Shown: positions 7,713 to 16,743 of the stretch, one piece after another
Position numbering within the stretch: position 1 is the first letter of the stretch
How the letters are laid out: each line of letters opens with the position of its first letter
Assembly (NCBI GenBank): GCA_902760415.1
Contig: CACWGK010000016.1
Location: forward strand, 1-34,518
DNA length: 34,518 nucleotides
Direction: 5' to 3'
Origin: an uncultured Lachnospiraceae bacterium
Lineage (GTDB): Bacteria > Bacillota > Clostridia > Lachnospirales > Lachnospiraceae
The notes under the pieces: generated by a model
Told to the model about the DNA's origin: nothing
The model's database searches: none
What the model saw: the letters and a program-made list of their open reading frames with translations, nothing else
Program-made: the position numbers and the translations under genes

Positions 7713-10700
7713 ATGAAAAAAGCAAAAAGACTGATTTCATTTATTATTAGTATGGCGCTAATATTATCTGAAACAAGTGGCTTATCATTTCCGACATATG
7801 CGGAAGGGAAGTCAGTGAGTACTTTAAGTACGGAGGCAACTCCTGCGGATGCATCCAGCACAGATTCAGAAGAATCTGAGAAAGGTCTATCAACGAATGT
7901 AGACGGAATTGAAGTATCCGTAAATGATGTGAACAGCGTTCTTCCAGAAGGAACCTATATTGAGGTAACTAAGCTGGATGATAATGATGCTCTCAAGATG
8001 GCAAAGGAAGCTGCAGGAAAGACAGAAGATGGCACGGAACTTGTTCGTGATGCTGTCGGCGTAGATATTAATTTCTATGATTCTTTCGGAAATCAGTTCG
8101 AACCATCTGACGATGTTGAAGTCAGCATAGATATCAAGGACTATAGAAGTCTTGATATAGAGGATAAGTTTACAAATCCTAGTTACGATGTTCTTCATAT
8201 TCCAGAAGAAGGCGAACCAGAGTTCATCGAGAATAAAGCTTCCGATGAAGAGGGAGTTGTCTTTGAGTCGGATGAGTTTAGTCCATATATTCTCACCGCA
8301 TCTCCTATAAATCTATACCGTGCAAAACAGCCTTCTATAGATTCTGGTTTTTCTGACTATACTCCATATATAACAACACATGTTCTTTCTGTAGATGGAA
8401 AAGAGATACTTACAGGTGATACTATCGAGCCTACAACAGGTTTCAAGCTTGAGTTATCATTTAACCTTAAGTTAAGTGATATGTCTAAGAACATTACCGA
8501 TTCTACAGATGGTCTTCATTACTACTTTGTTCTTCCTGAACATATCTCTATAGGAGATAAGGGAGACAGTGATAATCAGATTCCACTTTATAATTCCAGA
8601 AATGTCCAGATAGGACAGTACTTTATTAAGTCATCCACTGATGGAGATGTTATGTATGTAACATTTCCTGGATTTTATGATGATGTAACAACTTACTTTG
8701 ATCTTAGTGCGTCTTGGTCTGATACTGAGGACAGGGATGCAATCGACGTTGCTTGGAGCGACAGAACAGACAAGTATTTTATCAACAGAACATCACTCAT
8801 CATAACAAAGGAACAGACACACGCAAGACGTGATGAGGATGGAATAACAAGAAATAGATTTACTGTATCTATTAAGGCAAAGGACGATCTAAATGATGTA
8901 AAGAATGTCAGCTTTAAGGATGAAATGACATCTCAGCACATGGTGGTTGATCCTTCTGCTATAGATGATGGAAATGGAAATAAATATGCATATAAGATAA
9001 CTTCTTATGCGGCAGATGGAACAATAGTTGGCGACCCTACATATCTTTCTGCTTCAGAGGCGGTGACAACTGATGCTGGTGAGAAGGGGAAGCTTACTAC
9101 ACTTGAACTAAGTGGACTTACAGTACCTAAGGGCGGAAAAGTAGTTGTGGAATATACAACCTACATACCTCGCGAGGTGAAGCGTCTTATGGATGCAAAT
9201 GGAGAGGACGATTCTCTCGAGAATAAAGCATCTGCTTCGCACCCTGTAACTAATCAGACTACTCAAGAGGTAGAAAATCCATGGATCACATCTGAAGTAA
9301 CCGATAAGGTCATATATAAGAAAGAGTGGCTTTTAAAGGATGCTAAAAATGATGATCTAGTAAAGATTACTGATGTCGATAATACGGAATATATCGCTAT
9401 GGATTATGACGTCGAGATTAATACGCTCAGAGAGTACACCATGGCTGGAGCACTTATTCGCGATGTAATAAGTAATTCATTTTATGATACTACAAATATT
9501 AAGTACACAAATGTAACCTACGATACAAAGAATCTGGCAAATGAAGCGCCAAAGGTAACTATAACAGTAAAGGCAAATACTGTAACTGAGAAGCAACTTA
9601 CATGGATTACACTGGATTCTTCTACTTATAATAATTTCCTTACAAAGATAAATGTTAAGGATCCGCTGAATGCTCTAGAAAGACTTAAGAGTGATGCGAG
9701 TCTTGCTGATGTAAGAACAAGTCTTCAAAATGCTATTACTGCAGCTAGGTCTTCATTCTCAGGGGATTATTCAGATTATCTCTTTACAGATGCAGATTGT
9801 CATGAGTTTATATGGCTTACTCCAGAAGATCCAAAAGATCCTGTGACAGGTGAAAGAAATGTTGCTACATTTAAGCTTCACTACCATACATTATCTGGAC
9901 TGGGAGTATCATCATTTTCGAATAGCGCTTCTCTTAGGTATCAGGAAATGGATCCTGTTATCTTTGGAGCGATAGGCTATCCGGGAGATTACAATCTAAA
10001 AAAGAGACAGATAGATATTAACAAGTATAACGAAGGCGTATATCTTGGAGAAGATGGAAACTTCTATATAGATTGGACTATAAATGCATCTGTGCCAGCT
10101 AATTCACGTGGCTGGGAAGATGTTATGCTTATAGATGATTTACCAACATACGTTGTTGGCGATGGAGATAACAAGATTGTCTATTCTGATTGGCTGAAGG
10201 GACTTGCTGGTCCTGATGTTGATTCCATTAATAGCGGAGTATTCAAGTTCTCTACAGAGTCTGATAGAGATGACGTAAAAGCGATTGTGAATAGAGCTAA
10301 GGCTGGACTGAATAACGGATATTGGAATGGATATTCAGAGACCGAAACTAGTACTTATCATAACGGAATATTTTACGAAAGACCTGATTCAGAGTGGATA
10401 GATTACCTCTCGAAGTGGGGCTCTGACGCATTTAATGCAACGATTGTAGCAAGGGGAACCTACTATCATGGCAAGGATCTTGCTGCTGGTCAGTTTGTTG
10501 TAGAGACAGATGGAACGGATTGGGTTAGTAAGGTCAAGAAGGGTGACACAGGAACAATCAGTACATATTCTATATACCTTGGAGATTTTCCGGGAACTGA
10601 GAGTGAAGGCTACACCGTACAGATTAAATATACTACTCAGGTGAATCCACTTCTGGTTAAGAGACTTCCTGATATATTACAGAGTACTGGTCAGGAGGTT

Positions 10701-13700
10701 GTTACACTTACAAATACTGCAAAGGCATATCATAGCTATGTAAAGAGAGATAGTGAGGGTAATATTCTTGGCCGAGCACTTATGCAGGGCGGATCAGCTG
10801 AAGGCTATCTAGGAGAACTTCAGTCTTCATACTGGCTTGGTTCTGGAGATGCCAAGGACTGTATCGTTAAGGATATGACTAGTGAATACAATAAGACTAC
10901 TGGAACTGTAGGATATAAGTCGTATCTCAATAAGCACAAGCAACTGAGTGCAAGTAAAAATGTATACACAATCCAGGACGCAATGAATGTTCCGGGTGTT
11001 CTATATACGAATATTAATCTTAAGTTCCCTCAGGGAGTACAAAGCGGAGCGACCATTATACAGAATGGTAAAGTTGTAGATGCATACAAAAACTATGTGA
11101 AAATTGAGGCAACTTCCTCCGATACACATTCTAATAAGCTCACTATTACATTTGATAATCGTGATGAAATGTTCCAGGATGCACAGGGGATGTTGGCACA
11201 GCTAGAGCTTACATACGATGCTGACTTTAGTAAAAATTCAGTTTCAACAGATGTAACCCTAAGTAATTCTGTAGTACTAAGTGAACGTATACCTACTGCT
11301 AACGCCAATGAGTTCACTACTAAGCTGATTGATCAGGCAGAGGTAGAATATACTATTGATAAGGCGCTGGATAAGTATCTCGACAAGGATAATCTTCCTT
11401 CAGAGAGTAATAACTTTACAGCTAATTACTATATCCTTGTGAATCCTGAATCTACTAATGCTAAGGAGCTTGCAGCGCTTCCAGTAGGAGATACATTTAC
11501 TGTCAGAGATACTATGGGCAGCAATATGGATCTTATACTGAGGTCTGTAAAGGTAAGTCAGATTGAGGGTGGAGTATCTACTGATATCACAAGCTCTTGT
11601 CAGAGTTCATACAATGCACAGAATAAGATTCTGGATGTAAAGCTCGCTAAGAAGAGCGATACCGCAACCTACAAGATTGAGTATAAGGTAAATGTAACTC
11701 ATCTTGCTAAGGACGGAGAAACTTATCTCAGAAATAAAGCAGAGATATTAGGTACAACAGTTAAGAAGGATGAGTTAAATGATCGTGTCAGCATCCTGAA
11801 TAGTCATGAGAGTTCAGATGCGTCCAACTATATGATCCGTATTCAGAAGTATGATATGGATGATATAACTAAGAAGGTAAATGCTTCATTTGACATCTAT
11901 AAGTACGATAATGGTTGGAAATGTCTGACAACTGGCGCTGACAAGATATATTCATCAGATTATCCGATTGAGACAACAAATGGTAAGGTTGTTATTACAA
12001 ATAAGATTCCTGATAATAAGCCTCATCAGCTTATTGAGAAGGACACTTGGTATAAGCTTGTTGAAAGAAGTACAGATCCTGGATATTCAGTAAATAATGA
12101 ACCTCTTTACTACTATGTATCACAGGATGGTCAGACTCACAGTAATCCTCCATATGGAGTGACAAATTATTCTATAGCAACTCTTCTGACGGGTAAAAGT
12201 GAGAATGAGATAGAGGAAGATACTCTTCCAACACTTCTTTTTGGTAACAGAAAGCTTGGCTTTAGTGTAGAGAAGACTGACAAGGGAACAGGAGATATTA
12301 TACCAGGCGTTGAGTTTACTATATATTCAGATGAGCAGTGCACTACAGAGATTGGTAAAGAGACGACGGATACAAATGGTATAGCAGACTTTGTAGATAT
12401 TACAGTTCTGGATGCTGCTGGAGACGGAGCTATCTATCTTAAAGAGACAGCGACAGTTCAGAACTATATTCAGAACACAAATACATATAAGGTTACATTT
12501 GAAGCTGGACAAGTAACAAGTGCAGTCAACATAGATGATGCTTCAGATAAAATGGCGGTTGATTCGAAGGGCATTTTGAGTAAGGTTCATTTCACAAATA
12601 TATCAGACAGTAATAAGCTTGTTATAGCAAAGACAGTTGAGTCTAAGTCTGACATATATAAGAATGTGGATTTTGAGTTCTTTATAAATCTTACTGATGC
12701 TGATGGAAAGACTCTTACAGGCTCTTATGAGTATCGCAAGTTCTACGCAGATGGAACTGCGGATGTACTCCCACTTACAATTGTTAGTGGTGGATCAGTA
12801 AAGCTGAAATCAGGCGAAAGAATTGAGATATATAATCTTCCGACTGGAACAAAGTATAGAGTAAGTGAGTCGGCAGAAAAAGATTATAATGTTTCACTTA
12901 CTGTTACTGATAATGTTGGTTTAGATAGAAAAGTTGGTTATTCAAGCTGGACAACTGGTACTGTGGAACAAGGAAGTGCGGATGTCGTAACATTTTTAAA
13001 TAGACGTAAGACTTCACTTATTGTAACGAAGGAAGCTTTACTTAAGGATGGAACTGCACTGAATATTCCAGATGGCTTCACGGTTACATTACGTACAGAT
13101 AATAATCATACTGGACGTGTGTGGGCTACTGCTCACTATGACGCTGCGACAGGAAAGTTTGTAAGTGACTCCCTTGCAGATGAGGGAATGCAGTTCTTCA
13201 CAACATTTGAAGATGGTACAGATATTGTAGGTGGATTCAGAATTACTGGTATAGATACATTGAAAGATATAGCAGTTGTTGAGTCAAATGCGGATATCGC
13301 CGGATATGCTTATAAGCTAACAGATGCAAATGAATATAATGCTAACAGCAAGTGGAGCGGAGCTGATTCTGATAACAGAACTGTTGCACTGAAGAATGTT
13401 TATTATACGTCATATGCAGAAGTTAATATGACAGCGAATAAGACACTCATTGGTAGAAAGCTGGAAGCAGGTGAGTTTGACTTTGCGCTTTATACTGTGC
13501 AGGGTGATAGCTACTCAAAGCAGATTAAAACTGGTATTAAAAATGATGCTACTGGAAAGGTAGATTTTGGAAGAATCACTTATTCACTGGATGATCTTGG
13601 AACTGAGACTGCGGTCGATAAGTATTATAAGATAGTCGAGAATAAGGGAACTAATCCAGGCGTTAGCTACGATGATAAGACGGCAGTATATGTGAAGGTT

Positions 13701-16454
13701 CATTTGCATAAGGAAGTGGATGCTACTTCTGGCGAAGAAAGAATAGTAGCTGATGAACCAGTTTACTCAAGTACTGATATGAGAGGCGGTTTAGCGGGCG
13801 ATGGTGTAAAACCTGACTTTGTAAATTACTATGATGCAGATGGTCATCTTGAACTAGGTATTAGTAAAACTATGCTTGGTAAAGATGTGAGTGCTGGACA
13901 GTTTGAGTTTAATCTTACTGAGTATACGGATGATACATTTACAACTGTCAGACCTGATATGCCAGCTCCTCTTTCTACTTGTAGATCAACTCAGCTAAGT
14001 GCTGGTGCCTCTTCTGAGATGAAGTTCTCTGCCTTAGATTATGCTATAGTAACAGACCATAATTCGGGCAGTGTGATCATTGATGAAGTAAGAAATCATT
14101 ACTACATTATAGAAGAAGTTATCCCAACTGATGCCGAGACGAAGACCCTCCTGGATGGAACTACTGTAAAGATGAAGGATAACATTATCTATGATGATAC
14201 TAGATTTAAGCTGGTTGTTATAGCAACAGATGATAAGCAGGGTAAAGTTATTCCTAAGGTTTATAAGATAAATGATGATGGTAAGACTGAGGTTGTATCG
14301 GAAGCAAACTTTGCATCGACATTTAGCTTTACGAATAAGTATTATGCTGAAGGTACAGTGGATATTAGTTTAACTAAGACACTTACTGGACGTGATACAA
14401 AGAGAGGCGAGTTTGGATTTACTATCGCCGAATATACAGATGCTTCTTACTCAACTAGAAAGCAGGACAGCGCAGGAAAGGATATCGAATATTCAGCTAG
14501 AAGTGCGGCTGCTTCAAATGCAGTGCCTCAGGTGATTCCATTTGGCAGTATCAGGTACGACATAGATGATGTGGGCACGCATTACTACAAGATGTCCGAG
14601 AATCAGCCTAGTGGTGCTGTGGTATCTACATCTGATGGAAAGCTGAAGAAGGATGGAGTAACTTACGATAATACAGAATATGACTTTAGAGTAGAGGTTA
14701 CTGATGCAGGTAACGGAAGCCTTAAGACAGATATAGTTGATGATAACGGCAAAGATATTACGAGTGCTCCAAGCTATTTTGAGTTTAATAATACTTATGC
14801 AGCTGCTGGTGAGATTACATTAAGAGGTAATAAGACTCTGAACGGTAAGGATACGACAAACTCCCGCGATATGAAGGATGATGAGTTTAAGTATTCTGTA
14901 GTTGAGTATACAGATGATACCTATAATACTAAGCTTGGAAGTGCGATTTATACAGGCTCAAGCAAGGCGGATGGCACTATAGCATTTGATACTATAAGCT
15001 ATAAGGTAGATAGTAAATCAAGTGATGTTGGAAAGCATTACTATAAGATTACTGAAGATATACCTACAGGCGCTGTAGATAATGGGGATGGCTCTTATAC
15101 ATATAAGGGCGTTACATATCCTGAACAGTCCTGCAAGGTAGTTGTAGAAGTTACAGATAACGAAGACGGTACTCTTAAGGCGGCCCTTTCTGGTGAGGGT
15201 ACGGATGCAAGTTTCATAAATCTCTATGCGGCTTCAGGAAGTACTGATATCAGTCTTACTAAGCAGACCGTGGGTGCAAAGGGAAATGTCTATAACGGCC
15301 TTGAAGCAAAGCAGAAGAACGGAGATTATAAGTTTGAGTTCGAGCTTTCAGAGGTTACGAGCGGTGCAAATGGTGAGAAGACCGAAACTGTTATTGAGAA
15401 GGTGATCTCAGGTTTAAATGAGAAGATAAGTTTCTCTAAGCTTAACTATAATCTTGATGATCTGGGTGAACATACTTACAGAGTTAAGGAAGTAACAGGC
15501 AAGGTTCCTGGTATCACTTATGATAATACTGTATATGAGATTAAGGTGACTGTAAGTGATAATCAGGATGGTACACTTAGTATCGATAAGCTACTAACTG
15601 ATGCTGAGGAGATTAAGTTTACTAACTTATATAATGCTTCTGGAGAAGTTACATTTAAGGGTACTAAGACTGTAAGTAACCTTGATAAGAATATAAGTGG
15701 TCTTGCTCTTAAGGACGGAATGTTTAGCTTTACTGTGAAGGAAGCTGGCAGTGACGGAAATGTCGCAGCTGATAGTAAGGACGTGGCAACTGGAAAGAAT
15801 AACAAAGAAGGCGGTATAGACTTTACTTCTATCAAGTATGATCTTAGTGATGTTGGTACGCATACATATATCATAAGTGAGTCTTCGGCAAATCCTGTCT
15901 CAGGACTTATCTATGATGCGAGTCCGGTTAAGGCTACAGTTGAAGTTACAGATAATGGCGACGGTACTCTTGCTGCAAATGTTAAGTACGAGAAGAAGGG
16001 TGTTGCAGCGGATATAGCTTCATTTATAAATGATTCATCAGAGTTAAAGGTTAAGAAGACTAATAGAGATGGAGCGGGTCTTGCTGGTGCAGAGTTTAAT
16101 ATAACAACTAAGGATGGTAAGGTTGTTACAAGCTTCACATCAAATGGCAATCTGAATCAGATATACGGTCTTGCTCTTGAGACTGATTATATCCTGGTTG
16201 AGACAAAGGCTCCTGAAGGATATCAGACAGCTGCAAATGTAAACTTTAGACTGGATAAGAATGGACAGCTTTATGTAGAAGGTGCAAAGGCTGATCAGAT
16301 AACAGTGGTTGATGATAAGGCTTCGATGGATACTTCAAGACATATTCCTACAGGCGATGCCATGAATATGATTCTAATACTTATGCTCATGTTTGCATCA
16401 TTTGCAGGTGTTCTCTTTATATTGAAAAAGAAGAGGGATTCGAAGTGTTCATAA
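7713..16454 (+). CDS. Giant pilin/adhesin-like surface protein with CnaB/SpaA and Spy0128-like isopeptide repeats and an atypical sorting signal
   Basis: A 2913-residue exported protein. Residues 1-30 are a signal peptide (MKKAKRLISFIISMALILS ... YA). A Ser/Thr/Ala-rich linker (~33-60) is followed by a ~1450-residue region of large beta-rich repeats of the type found in streptococcal and clostridial adhesins. A SpaA/CnaB-like domain lies at ~1513-1600 (VEKTDKGTGDIIPGVEFTIY), then a DUF7601-like domain at ~1633-1760 (KTVESKSDIYKNVDFEF). Six tandem Spy0128/FctA-like domains follow, with putative cross-link lysines at K1910, K2052, K2222, K2374, K2517 and K2652. A final CnaB-like domain (~2778-2870, KKTNRDGAGLAGAEF ... 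LVETKAPEGYQ) precedes the C-terminal signal: HIPTGD (2877-2882), a hydrophobic helix (~2884-2905) and KKKRD. The motif lacks the X of LPXTG. No sortase or second pilin gene is in the window. A wall-anchored adhesin or fibre is the likely role; the ligand is unknown. Confidence 0.9.
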   Translation: MKKAKRLISFIISMALILSETSGLSFPTYAEGKSVSTLSTEATPADASSTDSEESEKGLSTNVDGIEVSVNDVNSVLPEGTYIEVTKLDDNDALKMAKEAAGKTEDGTELVRDAVGVDINFYDSFGNQFEPSDDVEVSIDIKDYRSLDIEDKFTNPSYDVLHIPEEGEPEFIENKASDEEGVVFESDEFSPYILTASPINLYRAKQPSIDSGFSDYTPYITTHVLSVDGKEILTGDTIEPTTGFKLELSFNLKLSDMSKNITDSTDGLHYYFVLPEHISIGDKGDSDNQIPLYNSRNVQIGQYFIKSSTDGDVMYVTFPGFYDDVTTYFDLSASWSDTEDRDAIDVAWSDRTDKYFINRTSLIITKEQTHARRDEDGITRNRFTVSIKAKDDLNDVKNVSFKDEMTSQHMVVDPSAIDDGNGNKYAYKITSYAADGTIVGDPTYLSASEAVTTDAGEKGKLTTLELSGLTVPKGGKVVVEYTTYIPREVKRLMDANGEDDSLENKASASHPVTNQTTQEVENPWITSEVTDKVIYKKEWLLKDAKNDDLVKITDVDNTEYIAMDYDVEINTLREYTMAGALIRDVISNSFYDTTNIKYTNVTYDTKNLANEAPKVTITVKANTVTEKQLTWITLDSSTYNNFLTKINVKDPLNALERLKSDASLADVRTSLQNAITAARSSFSGDYSDYLFTDADCHEFIWLTPEDPKDPVTGERNVATFKLHYHTLSGLGVSSFSNSASLRYQEMDPVIFGAIGYPGDYNLKKRQIDINKYNEGVYLGEDGNFYIDWTINASVPANSRGWEDVMLIDDLPTYVVGDGDNKIVYSDWLKGLAGPDVDSINSGVFKFSTESDRDDVKAIVNRAKAGLNNGYWNGYSETETSTYHNGIFYERPDSEWIDYLSKWGSDAFNATIVARGTYYHGKDLAAGQFVVETDGTDWVSKVKKGDTGTISTYSIYLGDFPGTESEGYTVQIKYTTQVNPLLVKRLPDILQSTGQEVVTLTNTAKAYHSYVKRDSEGNILGRALMQGGSAEGYLGELQSSYWLGSGDAKDCIVKDMTSEYNKTTGTVGYKSYLNKHKQLSASKNVYTIQDAMNVPGVLYTNINLKFPQGVQSGATIIQNGKVVDAYKNYVKIEATSSDTHSNKLTITFDNRDEMFQDAQGMLAQLELTYDADFSKNSVSTDVTLSNSVVLSERIPTANANEFTTKLIDQAEVEYTIDKALDKYLDKDNLPSESNNFTANYYILVNPESTNAKELAALPVGDTFTVRDTMGSNMDLILRSVKVSQIEGGVSTDITSSCQSSYNAQNKILDVKLAKKSDTATYKIEYKVNVTHLAKDGETYLRNKAEILGTTVKKDELNDRVSILNSHESSDASNYMIRIQKYDMDDITKKVNASFDIYKYDNGWKCLTTGADKIYSSDYPIETTNGKVVITNKIPDNKPHQLIEKDTWYKLVERSTDPGYSVNNEPLYYYVSQDGQTHSNPPYGVTNYSIATLLTGKSENEIEEDTLPTLLFGNRKLGFSVEKTDKGTGDIIPGVEFTIYSDEQCTTEIGKETTDTNGIADFVDITVLDAAGDGAIYLKETATVQNYIQNTNTYKVTFEAGQVTSAVNIDDASDKMAVDSKGILSKVHFTNISDSNKLVIAKTVESKSDIYKNVDFEFFINLTDADGKTLTGSYEYRKFYADGTADVLPLTIVSGGSVKLKSGERIEIYNLPTGTKYRVSESAEKDYNVSLTVTDNVGLDRKVGYSSWTTGTVEQGSADVVTFLNRRKTSLIVTKEALLKDGTALNIPDGFTVTLRTDNNHTGRVWATAHYDAATGKFVSDSLADEGMQFFTTFEDGTDIVGGFRITGIDTLKDIAVVESNADIAGYAYKLTDANEYNANSKWSGADSDNRTVALKNVYYTSYAEVNMTANKTLIGRKLEAGEFDFALYTVQGDSYSKQIKTGIKNDATGKVDFGRITYSLDDLGTETAVDKYYKIVENKGTNPGVSYDDKTAVYVKVHLHKEVDATSGEERIVADEPVYSSTDMRGGLAGDGVKPDFVNYYDADGHLELGISKTMLGKDVSAGQFEFNLTEYTDDTFTTVRPDMPAPLSTCRSTQLSAGASSEMKFSALDYAIVTDHNSGSVIIDEVRNHYYIIEEVIPTDAETKTLLDGTTVKMKDNIIYDDTRFKLVVIATDDKQGKVIPKVYKINDDGKTEVVSEANFASTFSFTNKYYAEGTVDISLTKTLTGRDTKRGEFGFTIAEYTDASYSTRKQDSAGKDIEYSARSAAASNAVPQVIPFGSIRYDIDDVGTHYYKMSENQPSGAVVSTSDGKLKKDGVTYDNTEYDFRVEVTDAGNGSLKTDIVDDNGKDITSAPSYFEFNNTYAAAGEITLRGNKTLNGKDTTNSRDMKDDEFKYSVVEYTDDTYNTKLGSAIYTGSSKADGTIAFDTISYKVDSKSSDVGKHYYKITEDIPTGAVDNGDGSYTYKGVTYPEQSCKVVVEVTDNEDGTLKAALSGEGTDASFINLYAASGSTDISLTKQTVGAKGNVYNGLEAKQKNGDYKFEFELSEVTSGANGEKTETVIEKVISGLNEKISFSKLNYNLDDLGEHTYRVKEVTGKVPGITYDNTVYEIKVTVSDNQDGTLSIDKLLTDAEEIKFTNLYNASGEVTFKGTKTVSNLDKNISGLALKDGMFSFTVKEAGSDGNVAADSKDVATGKNNKEGGIDFTSIKYDLSDVGTHTYIISESSANPVSGLIYDASPVKATVEVTDNGDGTLAANVKYEKKGVAADIASFINDSSELKVKKTNRDGAGLAGAEFNITTKDGKVVTSFTSNGNLNQIYGLALETDYILVETKAPEGYQTAANVNFRLDKNGQLYVEGAKADQITVVDDKASMDTSRHIPTGDAMNMILILMLMFASFAGVLFILKKKRDSKCS
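13419..16035 (+). repeat. Six tandem Spy0128/FctA-like protein repeats within the giant surface protein
   Basis: Each ~135-170-residue unit starts with a KT(L/M/V) phrase (NKTLIGRKL, SKTMLGKDV, TKTLTGRDT, NKTLNGKDT, TKQTVGAKG, TKTVSNLDK). Most then have a D-(V/L)-G-x-(H)-Y/T-Y phrase ending in a Glu (YYKIVE, YYIIEE, YYKMSE, YYKITE, TYRVKE, TYIISE). Each closes with an aromatic-x-Asn phrase (FVNYY, FTNKY, FNNTY, FINLY, FTNLY, FINDS). This Lys-Glu-Asn pattern matches intramolecular isopeptide bonds of streptococcal pilins. DNA identity between units is low, so the array looks old and is unlikely to recombine. Confidence 0.7.
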
Positions 16455-16464
16455 CACTTATAAT

Positions 16465-16494
16465 GTGGCAGAAAAAGTAACGCTGTGATATAAT
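16465..16494 (+). promoter_or_regulatory. Promoter of the three-gene zinc-ribbon/TPM operon
   Basis: An extended -10 (TGATATAAT, 16486-16494) lies 18 nt from GTGGCA (16465-16470). Predicted transcription starts near 16500, exactly at the base of the hairpin at 16500-16534, so the message would begin with that hairpin. Confidence 0.5.
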
Positions 16495-16499
16495 TTTAT

Positions 16500-16534
16500 G
16501 TCGAAGGGTTGAAAAGCCCTTCGGCATATTTTTT
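16500..16534 (+). terminator. Rho-independent terminator of the giant surface-protein gene
   Basis: GTCGAAGGGT, a 6-nt loop (TGAAAA) and GCCCTTCGGC form a 10-bp stem followed by ATATTTTTT. It lies 45 nt after the stop codon. It overlaps the predicted start of the next transcript. Confidence 0.75.
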
Positions 16535-16561
16535 AGAAATTAGTTTAGGGAGGTAAGTATT

Positions 16562-16732
16562 ATGGCAGGTTTAGATGATCTTAAAAATGTAGCTGATAAG
16601 GCTGGGGATCTTGCAAAGAAAGCAGAGGATGCAGCAAAGAAGGCAGGCATCACAGAGAAGGATATTGATAAGGCAAAGGACAAGGCCATCGATGTAGCAA
16701 AGGATCTTCTTGATAAGAAGACAGGTAAATAA
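16562..16732 (+). CDS. Small 56-residue Lys/Ala/Asp-rich amphipathic helical protein
   Basis: The frame from ATG 16562 to TAA 16730-16732 encodes MAGLDDLKNVADKAGDLAKK and onward, 56 residues, almost entirely heptad-like repeats of Lys, Asp and Ala with one break at AGIT. AGGGAGG precedes the ATG at good spacing, and the stop is 11 nt before the next gene, so this is a translated first cistron rather than a random frame. The composition recalls MT0933-type 'antitoxin' and LEA-like proteins, which are also short and KAKD-rich, but that likeness may be compositional only. No toxin gene is adjacent. Function unknown; it may act with the zinc-ribbon membrane protein encoded next. Confidence 0.75.
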   Translation: MAGLDDLKNVADKAGDLAKKAEDAAKKAGITEKDIDKAKDKAIDVAKDLLDKKTGK

Positions 16733-16743
16733 GGAGTTAAAGT

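Noticed and set aside
15563-16150. Minus-strand frames within the 3' third of the giant surface-protein gene
   Set aside because: They mirror the repetitive plus-strand domains and have no ribosome binding site or recognisable family.
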